Positions 37,400 through 64,000 of a stretch of 64,000 nucleotides of DNA are shown one piece after another. Location of the stretch: the NCBI RefSeq assembly GCF_037975245.1, contig NC_092574.1:7564213-7628212 (forward strand), in the 5' to 3' direction. This DNA is from Apostichopus japonicus. Lineage: Eukaryota > Echinodermata > Holothuroidea > Aspidochirotida > Stichopodidae. The notes below the pieces were generated by a model. That model saw nothing but the letters and a program-made list of their open reading frames with translations. It was not told the origin of the DNA and made no database searches. A program made the translations under genes and the position numbers. The stretch's first letter is position 1. Every line of letters starts with the position of its first letter.

Positions 37400-38467
37400 T
37401 GATTTTATGCATTTCGATTTAACAATGCTCTAAAAGTAACTAACAACTTCACCTCTATCCCCAACACATCCCAAAACTCCATAATACGATCAGCGAACCC
37501 GAAACGGAAGTGACGTTAGAGGTCAACTAGCTGTGTTGTCGAAACACCTTGGAACTAACCCCAGCCCAAGTCAGAGAGTGTAGAGTTGCCTATACGCGTA
37601 TTCACGTTTGTCAGTACAAAGGGTAAATGCATATGCACGCTATGATGTAGACCTGGGAGGCCATGAGAGGTCAACATAAGTCCATGTGGATTCTTTGATT
37701 ACGCAATATCCAATTTTCACAACATTGCAAACAAGTTATCATAAAAACTCAGAGGCACTCTTTGATTTGAAAGTTAATCAGCAGATACTTTCCGCTCAGC
37801 GATATTTGGCAGCGTTCGAATGACACGTTTGAAGATTCTCAAACAGAATATTAAACTTAACAGTCAATTTTATGACCGTATAATTCTTATGACGTTTGAG
37901 GACTACTATATTAATATTCTAACCTAGGCTTAATTGAACGTTAGTCATTTGGTGCCTAACGTTCCACAGTCCTCGGTTAGGCTACAGAGATGTTGCTGGC
38001 ATTGGTAAAGATAACATAAGTTAACCATAGGCTTAATAAATTAATTGGTGTTTCACCGACCGGAAGAAAATCCAAATCAAGTCTAGTACTTATGCATACA
38101 TAGGATTCACTAATATAATTTCTGCAAGTTAGGGTAGCGTATATGGCTACACTAGGCCCACAGACAATGTTGGCCGCTTAGGAACCTGCTAGGGTTAAAA
38201 TATAAATATGGCAGTTTGGGTGGAAATGTCTTGCTTGTGGTGAATTATTATGCAAAAGTTACCAATAGGCTCTAAGTATATTTTATGTACTAATATCTTG
38301 TAGAACTAGGCCTAGATACTTATGATGTGGACATATTTGCCTAAAATGAAAATTGTCATCTCTCATATATCACATATCTTAACAACACCCAAGCCTTACC
38401 GTGGCATAACATATACCATTCTTGTCCTTCTTTATCTTTCTTTGTATTACAAAAGAACAGATCTGTT
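37400..38467. other. Upstream region of the HDAC gene
   Basis: No exon seen. It should hold the promoter and perhaps a 5' untranslated exon of the plus-strand gene: an acceptor-like AAAAGAACAG ends at 38460, seven bases before the chosen ATG. No clear core promoter is visible. Confidence 0.35.
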
Positions 38468-38807
38468 ATGAGGCTCAGTCTACTACAGCACACATCTTGT
38501 TCAACTTGGAGCATTTCTAAACGTCTTCCCATCGTTCACCATGAAGACTACGTCTGCTATCTCCCTCCAAACCATCGGTTCCCTATGCCAAAATTCACCA
38601 AGATATACAATTGTCTTCTAAAAGATGGCATCATCGATGAAAAGCAAGTTGCAAAGCCGCAAAAAGTATCAGAAGAAACAGTGCACACAGTTCACACCGA
38701 AGAATACATTTCTAAGTTCTTTAATGGAACCACAAGTGACAAGGAACAAAGAATTACTGGATTTAAATGGAGTTCTGGACTTGTCAAAAGATGCAGATAC
38801 GAGACCG
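38468..38807 (+). CDS. HDAC-like gene, exon 1
   Basis: ATG chosen as the first in frame after an acceptor-like AACAG. 113 codons plus one base, donor GTAATG. It encodes a possible presequence, LPIVHHEDYVCYLPPNHRFP, and the helical TVHTVHTEEYISKFFNG. Confidence 0.88.
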
Positions 38808-40757
38808 GTAATGTTTCAATTTTCATTAACATCAAAAGGTTACTCAGCGCATCTGAATAAGGATGTTTAGATTAGGATGGGCATCAACTAGGTCTACTAT
38901 TCTTGGGGGAGTGGTGGTGGGGGGAGATGGCAACAAGCTCTCTTTGTTTATCTGACATGTACATGTGACACAGTCAAAGTAATCAGTTAAAGGATATATT
39001 CCAGATTCAATATCCAGTTAAAAGAATAGTCCACACTCACAAACCAGTCCCTATTGACTAGCGGTTGACTAGCTAAACCTTTGGGAAGATTACAGTTCAT
39101 GGTCTGTAATTTTTCATATCGGCAAATGTTCTGCAAAAGCTTTACTTTTCTATTATAAAATCTTCTTGTTGATTTATCCTTCAAACCTGATTCATTTGGA
39201 ATGTTTGCTTAAAGCTGTCAATATTCTCTGTATCTACAATTTCATCAAAATCCAACTTTTCTTGTAGAAATATAATTTTCCTATCAATAAGTAAGTTAAA
39301 TTTTATAACAATTTATAAGGAAAACGAATTTAGCGGAATTTGCCGTGATAACAACCTTCACTCTGTTGTGTCCAGATGCATTCATAAAATACCACAAGAA
39401 TTTGACAAAAATCATATCTTTGCCATAAAAAGTACTGAGGATTTTTTTGGTGACCAAAACAGATGCAGAAAAATTTGCAGCATGTTTGTTAAGCAATCAA
39501 CTGCAGTAACTAGACTTTCCCTCATATTGGTCATCTTGATAATATTTGGATGATATTTTTTAATTTTAATTTCAAGGTGGAACCATTCTCGCATCGGAGA
39601 TAGCATTATCTCGAGGACTGGCTAGTAGTACTGGAGGGGGCACTCACCATGCATTTCCTAGTCATGGAGCTGGTTTCTGTCTGATCAATGATATGGCTGT
39701 TGCAGCTAGACATCTCATCAAGAAATCAAAAGCTGAAAAAGTTTTGCTGGTTGATTTGGATGTCCACCAGGTAAAATGTTGAAAATTGAAATCTTTTAAA
39801 ACTTGGATGTAACCTGATTGAAAGAGATGAAGCCAACTAATAATGGCGCTTGGGCTACAACTAGGGCTACCAATCGAGATTTCCCCAGACATGCTAGCTC
39901 TCGTTTTGCTATCTTACAAAATCTAGATAAAATGTCAAGGTTTCTTAGTTGTAATACAATTATTTGGAAAAATTTCTCACCCGTGTTCTGGCCATTATCC
40001 TGTAACAGCTCCTGCTCAAAATTGTGAACCAAAAGGCAACTTTTCAATCAGCTACTTTTCAACTATTTTGACCAGTACAAGGTTTACTGCTTTTTTATTA
40101 AACTTCAAGTCTTCTAGTACCATATTTCATGTATCTTCATAACCATTCCCCACCCCCCCCCCCCACCACAAGTAGGAGAGATCCCCATCATTTAACTTAT
40201 AGTAATCCCTCCTCCAGATGGGGACAGCTTGCCTATCCTCCTTGCGTCCGATTATGGTGACAATTGTGGGCAGTGTCTTCTATATAACAACGTTTGGCCA
40301 GCAAGCAGTACTGTTAATTACTCTCCATGAAACGAGGATTTAGTGGTAAAAAATACCTGGCAAGCAGTGATATATAACATTTGCAAGAAAAATCAGAATC
40401 TATAAGTTACTTGAATTGTTATTGGGAGATTGAAGTTTCTTCCCAATTTTCTTCTCTATATTCTCTTCTTGGTAGGGTGATGGAAGTGCCGATATTTTCA
40501 AGGATGATCCCTCGGTCTTTACTCTCTCCGTCCACTGCGGCAAAAATTATCCCGCACGGAAGCAGAGCAGTGACCTGGATGTGAGCGTGGATGTAGGAAT
40601 GGGCGATAAGGACTACTTGGCAGTCGTTAAGGAGCACCTGCCCTGGATCCTCGACACTTTTAGACCAGACCTGGTGATTTATGATGCAGGAGTCGATCCA
40701 CACCTCAAAGATGACTTGGGCAAGTTAAACCTAACAGACCAAGGTGTGTAAAGTTTT

Positions 40758-40790
<33 letters not shown>

Positions 40791-42495
40791 TCCCAAAATG
40801 CCAGAAATTCATTTTATGGAAATATTGTCAATCGATGGACATCCATCTCTTATATCGGATAATTGTGCCTACTTTCATGCCTTCACAATAATTCAGTGAT
40901 TTGACTCTCTCTTAATTTTTTATCTTATTCATGTTTTTTTGTTATATTTAAAGTAAATTTAAAAATGTTTCAATTATTTCATCTACGTTGACCAACTCAG
41001 CAATACCTCAGAAGATTAAATATTTCAAAAACAAGAAGTAACTTTTTAATATAAATTGGCAGCTAATTACAAATTTGGTGAATTAAAATTTTAGGCAACA
41101 TAGATTAACTGATATGTACATATTGGAAACCCATTCATCATCAACATCAGGGTAACAAGGTTGTTGATTGTGATGATTTGGTTTGCTTTAATTTTGCTTT
41201 AAGGTTAAGATTACGCATAGCAGTACATAAATCATTCATCCAAGTGGATGTTAAAGCAAAATGTAACTGCAATATAGTCATGTTACTATCTTCATTAGAG
41301 TCTTCGTATTAAGCTGCTAAACTTAAAAAAATTGACGATGAAACATTTGCAACAATATGGATACATATGTCTATCATACCAGTAATATATTTGTAGGTAA
41401 TCATAATTTTAATGATATTTGTGGGTGTGATACAGAGTGACGAGGGGTGTATCAATTTATGTTGAATAATTTGTTTAAGACTAAATTGCTAGTGTTGAAC
41501 ACATTAGCTTTGTTGACATATGCTACAGTATAAACTAGAAATGAATCTGGTTGGGAGGTGTTGATTCGGTTGGCAGCCAATCATGAAACTGGCCAAGAAT
41601 AAACATTGTACATGTGAATCTTAATAATTAATATTTTGATATATTTATAACAAATGTTTAAATTTAAATACATCATTATTCTTTGCTTTATACTATAAGA
41701 ACTCTTGTTCCTTATTACTATCTTCAACTATTTTTCTTTTTTTTTTCTCAGGTCTCTTTGACAGAGATTATTGGGTCATGGATTACATGGTGAAGCGAGG
41801 GTATCCTTGTTCAACTGTGATAGGAGGTGGTTATTCCAAAGATATCGACGAGCTAGCCCTCAGGCACAGCATAGTTCACAGAGCAGCAACAAAAGTGAGC
41901 CAATTATAACATTAATTTTGATGTTACGTTTTAACTCGTTAAATTTACAATTATAGTTGGTAAACAAAATTTCATTTAGCTGAACTAATTAAACCATCAG
42001 TGCATAAGTGAATTTCAATCTGCATTAAACAATTAACATGATAGATATTTTTGTGCTTTACTGATGAAAAATGGTGAGGTAATGAGCTTGTCACAATAAA
42101 AAATTTTGACTTTGAATTGAAGCTTTCAGGCCCTCAATAGTTACCAACCAAATATGCTAGTGACTTTCATATTGTAACTCAGATGTGGGCAGGAATTGGA
42201 AATAGTTTTGTTGAGAAAAACATGAAATTTCACTTGCTGAATAAACCTCTGTACCATTTTTTCATGCTGTATCTGCGGTTACAAGTTACTGTACTTTTTG
42301 ACAAAGATGCAAGAAGATATAGTCATAGTTGTTGAAACATGAAAAACCGAGACTGGTTTTCATTATTCATCCCTTAGTTTTGTTTTAACCTTTAAGAAAT
42401 TTATCAGATTTATTGAGCATTTTGAAACTTTCACTGATCTTGTAAATTATGTCTGCTCTCAATCCCAACAGGTATGGAATGACAGAGGGTTATGA
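38468..42495 (+). CDS. Histone-deacetylase-superfamily enzyme (bacterial/class IV-like), complete
   Basis: Zn-dependent deacylase of the arginase-deacetylase fold; members remove acetyl or acyl groups from lysine or polyamines. Five exons (38468-38807, 39577-39770, 40476-40743, 41752-41894, 42472-42495) join in frame to 322 residues. Seen: LPPNHRFPMPKF near residue 40, the tandem His of GTHHAF (137-138), Zn ligands in DLDVHQGDG (D175, H177) and YDAGVD (D252), and the catalytic Tyr in GGGY (Y295). The first ~19 residues lack acids and have Arg, Lys and Ser, so a mitochondrial presequence is possible. The overall pattern fits the prokaryote-like deacetylase group related to HDAC11 rather than class I or II. 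The substrate is unknown. Confidence 0.9.
39577..39770 (+). CDS. HDAC-like gene, exon 2
   Basis: Acceptor TAATTTCAAG, donor GTAAAA, phase 1 to 0. It carries GGGTHHAFPSHGAGFCLIND (tandem catalytic His) and VLLVDLDVHQ (Zn ligands). Confidence 0.95.
40476..40743 (+). CDS. HDAC-like gene, exon 3
   Basis: Acceptor TTCTTGGTAG, donor GTGTGT, phase 0 to 1. It carries GDGSADIF, FTLSVHCGKNYPARK and LVIYDAGVDPH with the third Zn ligand. A (TA)n tract follows in the intron at about 40762-40790. Confidence 0.95.
41752..41894 (+). CDS. HDAC-like gene, exon 4
   Basis: Acceptor with a long T tract ending TTTTCTCAG, donor GTGAGC, phase 1 to 0. It encodes LFDRDYWVMDYMVKRGYPC, then TVIGGGYSKDIDELA with the catalytic Tyr, and HSIVHRAATK. 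Confidence 0.95.
42472..42495 (+). CDS. HDAC-like gene, terminal mini-exon
   Basis: Acceptor CAATCCCAACAG followed by seven codons, VWNDRGL, and TGA. It continues HRAATK naturally and closes the fold near its usual length. Too short to be found as an open frame. Confidence 0.75.
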   Translation, partial: VWNDRGL

Positions 42496-44970
42496 CAGAG
42501 GCTTTCAGGGTTAAAATTCTCTTTAAAATATCACCAAACTAGAAGTTCGAGGGGGTATCGTTCGGCAGCCATATTTATCTCAAACTCAACGGATTTCGAT
42601 GATTTTTGGCTCAAAGTGAAGGAAATTTTGTACATTTTCTGAAATTTTAGAGGAAATGCCTTAGATATAGCACTGAAATGCTCAGGAAGTGTTCAAAACA
42701 CTGAAGGCAATATTCCAAATGCAACAAGCATCGGTTGGAGTTTTATTTTTGGAGAAAGTTTTTTTTTTCAATTTCGACTTCCATTTGCAGCATTTTTCGG
42801 CCATTATCGTTTGACCTTGACACTTGATCTCCCAAAAAAAAAAAGAACCCACTGTACCCCCAATTGTTTTGGTGTTCTATTGAACTTCTACTTCTTAGCT
42901 ACATTCTAAAACTGGAATGAAGGTTGTAGGGTGTTAGATATTTGAGTTTTTTCAACAACAAAAATAAAAAAAGGTGACTTTTTCATGGTGCTCCAGCACC
43001 ACACTTTCTTTTAAGAGTGACTTTCAAACCATCGTAATTGCTATTCAGTGAGATCTATGGTAAGAGTCAACGATGTTGCATCTGTCAGACGTATCAAAGA
43101 CTTACATGTCTCTTGGATATCCAGTGCTACTATTTAAGAACGTGTATACCAGCTGGTAATTTCCATCCTGTTCTGCCCGAGTCAACACGTTTACCTAGCA
43201 GCTTGTAAACTACAAACTGGAATAAGCATCACCTGTAAATTTATGGGGGACTTTTTTTCAGCATTCATTGGCTTAATACTTGTGAGAAAGACCCATGAGA
43301 ATTTGTAAACAGTGCCTCATATTCACACAAGTAAATTGAATGGGTTGTTTTCTCTCACTGTGCACCTTGACTTCTTTTTCATATGTGTCAAATTTGATAA
43401 ATATATAAGATTGCTTCTGAAAGAACTCCTGGTTAGCAGTCAAGGTTATACCCTTCATTTTTACAAACATGCAGCAACCATAAAATGAGACTAAAAGTAA
43501 AAGCTCAAACTAGGATATTACGAATAAACTTTTGTTTATACCTTTCAGATAATAAGTGGGTATGAAATGAGTAATTCTTACATATTTTACTTAAAAAGAT
43601 GAACAAGGAATATATGATAAATGGTTAGAATTCTAAGAAATACAAAACTTAAATTGTTCATAAAAGTTTGAAAAAAAAAAACATATTGAACTACAGCTAA
43701 TCATTTATGTAAGAAAAAACTTGACTTTTCACCACCGACTGTTCATACCAAATATTTCAGCAAAAATGTAAAAATCAAACATTGGAAAAAGGGTATATAA
43801 AGTTTATATATTATCTTTTACTTTTGAGAATATTGTCGACCAAAGTAAAATACAATTCCTCACTTATTTAACAAAAATTTGTATGAGCAGATAAAACAGA
43901 CAAGTCGACCACTGGAGGCTGAGTCAATTATTCTGTGCTATTATTATGATTATTATGATTATTTTTTTGAGACTACTTTGTAAGCCACTACAGTAGACAC
44001 CTAACATTTCTTTAAAAGTTATGCAGTAGAGAATTTTATTTCGATGACAAAAAGAAATAAGAAATGTAACATTCTAATTTATGAGAAACATATTTTTGAA
44101 ACACTGATGGATAAAAGATAATTCATTTGACATTTTACAGATAAGTGGCAGCATGTTGAAAATAAACGATTCTAGATTTTTTTTGGAAGTATTTCGTTTT
44201 TGAAATCAATGATGTGTTTGCTGTCAATTTGTATTCCTTTTCCAGGATGTTAGTCAACTAACATGAACATCAACTAACATCAACTAACAACTAACATGTT
44301 TGTTTTTCTATGATTATGAAAATTTTTTAAAAGTTGTCATGTTTTAATATTTTAATTTGTATTTATTTATAAACTCTTTTGAAAGTTGATATGATTGTTA
44401 TATATGATTGATAAAATATATGATTATTAAAATTTATTACAAAACACACTTGACTTCTTCATTTCTTATTCTTCTCTTGCTCTTTTCCCTTTAACTTCTT
44501 CTTTATTGTTTTAATTATTGCAGAAACTTGAAAATGATGCAACCAGTTAACGTTACGTTGTGACACTTTTTAATGTTGCCACTAACCAAACCACTACCAC
44601 TATTCACCCCAACCACTATTCTGCTGAAATTTCTAGCTAGCTATAAAAGTTCCCTCTCTCTCAACTCAAATAAGCTGCAGTACTATTGAGAATAAATTAC
44701 AGACATAAGTGGATTAATTTGTAATAAATACTAACCACAAACAGCATTATACAGACCTTTGTAGTATGTGCTATCCCTTAAAACAAATACGTAAAGAAAA
44801 TTCTGGAAGACTTAATTGACGATTAATAACCCACTCCTTAGATCAATCTGAGTACTCAAAAGTAGCAGAAGCTATGGAAAAAAAATCCCACCTCGGTGCA
44901 CTCGAGGTATACACAATAAAAACAGGGCTTGACACAAGTTGTAGTTTTCATTACACACCAAACAGTAGAA
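42496..44970. other. HDAC-gene 3' flank, no further gene
   Basis: AT-rich DNA without credible exons. AATAAA at about 42963-42968 could be the polyadenylation signal of the HDAC-like gene, roughly 470 bases after the stop. A short repeated AACATCAACTAACA run lies near 44260-44295. Confidence 0.35.
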
Positions 44971-44974
44971 AATT

Positions 44975-45268
44975 GGTGCTGTGGCCGAGTGGATAAAGGC
45001 AGAGGCATTTCAAGCAATGAGGCTAAGCCATCGGGGGTTTTGATACCCGGTTGGGTCATAGTAAGGTGGGTTTTCATCCAAGAGCAATCAACGGTATTCC
45101 CATCCAAAATGACTTTCTAAATTGAAAAGATTCTAAATTTGAGTTAAAATGTTGAATTGGAAGCCACCTGATGTGTAAGTAGTAATCCATAAGCCCTTGC
45201 AGGTTTCTCACACATTTGTGGTCGCTTTAAGAGTCATAAATAAAACTGCTGATTATAATTATTATTAA
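44975..45268 (+). repeat. tRNA-derived SINE
   Basis: A box TGGCCGAGTGG at 44982-44992, a B-like GGGTTTTGATACCC near 45035-45048, a body with GTGGGTTTTCATCCAAGAGC and an AT-rich ATTATTATTAATTATT tail. A second copy is at 54991-55126 in reverse. The family is distinct from the satellite SINE. Confidence 0.8.
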
Positions 45269-45644
45269 TTATTAAAACTAATCAAGAATTTTGCACATGA
45301 GCCAGAGAACTAATGCAGGTCAATGTCCTATTGGATGTATGACCATCCAGAAATCCAAAACTTGCAACACGTGATGAGAGAAAATGCTGTCAGACTTTCA
45401 CTATACAAAAGTATTTTGTTAAAATCATGATAATTGCCAAATTTTGAACAAATGCTGTACAGTATACCATGAATACACTTTTGCCATGGTTACTCCTTAT
45501 ATGCAGAGAGAAGTGCCAAACTTCCTGTGTTAAATGTAAATGATTACAAAAACAGTTTTGCCTCTTTCTAACATTTCTCTGAGACAGCAACAAGTCTGAG
45601 GTAAGTGCTACCGGTGCTGGTGGTAATAAACACGGTTCAAGTCA

Positions 45645-45682
45645 TTTATTCTTAAAAAGCGTTTTGGAACAGACAATTTATT
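45645..45682 (-). terminator. Possible polyadenylation signals of the IQ-motif gene
   Basis: On the minus strand AATAAA occurs at about 45682-45677 and 45650-45645, 200-240 bases after the stop codon at 45882. Only position and motif support this. Confidence 0.35.
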
Positions 45683-45881
45683 TTTTTCCCCGTAGAGATA
45701 ATGCGTTGACCGAAGGGCATGAATTAATATCAGCCAGGAAAATTGCTAGAAATAACTTGATTCGACGTTAAAGTGAAGCGATTACTTGTAACTCTGTCGG
45801 GATGACATTTTGTATTTTCTGATCGGCTGTTCTCGTACACTGATTCCAGCGCAAAATGTCGCCATTTTCGTAGAGAAAACT

Positions 45882-63506
<17,625 letters not shown>

Positions 63507-64000
63507 CTGTAAAGAGAGAGAAGTTGAGATTCGATATACCGAAGGAAAAAAAATTAGAACTGCTTCTATATCTCTTCACCAACACACGAATTAAGAACAT
63601 GAAATGTGCACATCTCAGCCTAAACCCTTACATTTCTATAGGCCTTTCCATCAATGAATTTAACATTTAACAAAAATGCACTGTCAACAATAGTAAATAT
63701 CTTACCATTGTATGAAAACATTGTCCCTTCTGTGCTCAATCTATTTTTGCTAATACAATAAAATATTCCAACCTCATTGCACCCCATCCCCCTCCCCCCC
63801 CCAAGAAATTATGTGACTTTAACTTCAATAAATGTGTTACTTGTAGCATTCTAAAACAATTGTAAAATATGAAACAAATAATGGAAATTGCCTGAACAGG
63901 ATTTTGGAAAGCTCTACTTAGCTTATAATATAACTTAACTGTTCGAATGTTAAGCTATTCTTCTATAATTTTGTTTTAAAATGTAACATAATAACACTTC

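Noticed and set aside
44975-45060. tRNA-Leu/Ser-like gene
   Set aside because: The B box is degenerate and the sequence continues into a SINE body and AT-rich tail with a second copy at 55 kb.

Overview
This is eukaryotic, AT-rich genomic DNA with long introns, canonical GT-AG splice sites, microsatellites and many non-autonomous transposons. Gene content (a FES/FER-type tyrosine kinase, an HDAC-superfamily enzyme and a large IQ-motif protein) and the repeats point to an animal, most likely a marine invertebrate such as an echinoderm. The species cannot be proven from the sequence. Few open frames are genes; almost all coding sequence lies in short exons, which I joined by splice sites and reading-frame phase.

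Region 1 (about 2.9-31.5 kb, minus strand): a FES/FER family SH2-tyrosine kinase. Six kinase exons, two SH2 exons and upstream linker exons can be placed. Splice sites are conserved, but the kinase domain carries three disabling changes: a one-base insertion in the P-loop, a TAA stop where the activation-loop tyrosine is expected, and a one-base insertion beside a splice donor. It is either a decaying pseudogene or a locus with clustered assembly errors. Its 13-kb penultimate intron holds two large tandem arrays: about 25 units of a ~300-bp repeat in two opposed blocks (4.2-12.6 kb), and ten ~336-bp units of a tRNA-derived SINE turned satellite (13.1-16.5 kb).

Region 2 (19-37.4 kb, overlapping the kinase introns and upstream DNA): a transposon-rich stretch. 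It has TTAA-flanked MITEs, a 2.4-kb element with perfect 31-bp inverted repeats, hAT-type elements with exact or near-exact 8-bp target duplications (one nested in another), a LINE reverse-transcriptase fragment, a 430-bp segmental duplication and two arrays built on a GTGTTTCGACAAC core.

Region 3 (38.5-42.5 kb, plus strand): a complete five-exon gene for a 322-residue histone-deacetylase-superfamily enzyme, resembling bacterial and class IV proteins, with all expected metal and catalytic residues.

Region 4 (45.9-63.5 kb and past the right edge, minus strand): eighteen exons of one gene whose phases all agree, giving the C-terminal 1,057 residues of an acidic, coiled-coil, IQ-motif protein that I cannot name. 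Its introns carry long TA and CAT microsatellites, a hAT MITE with an exact target duplication, two large palindromes and a SINE. The three genes show no operon-like link.
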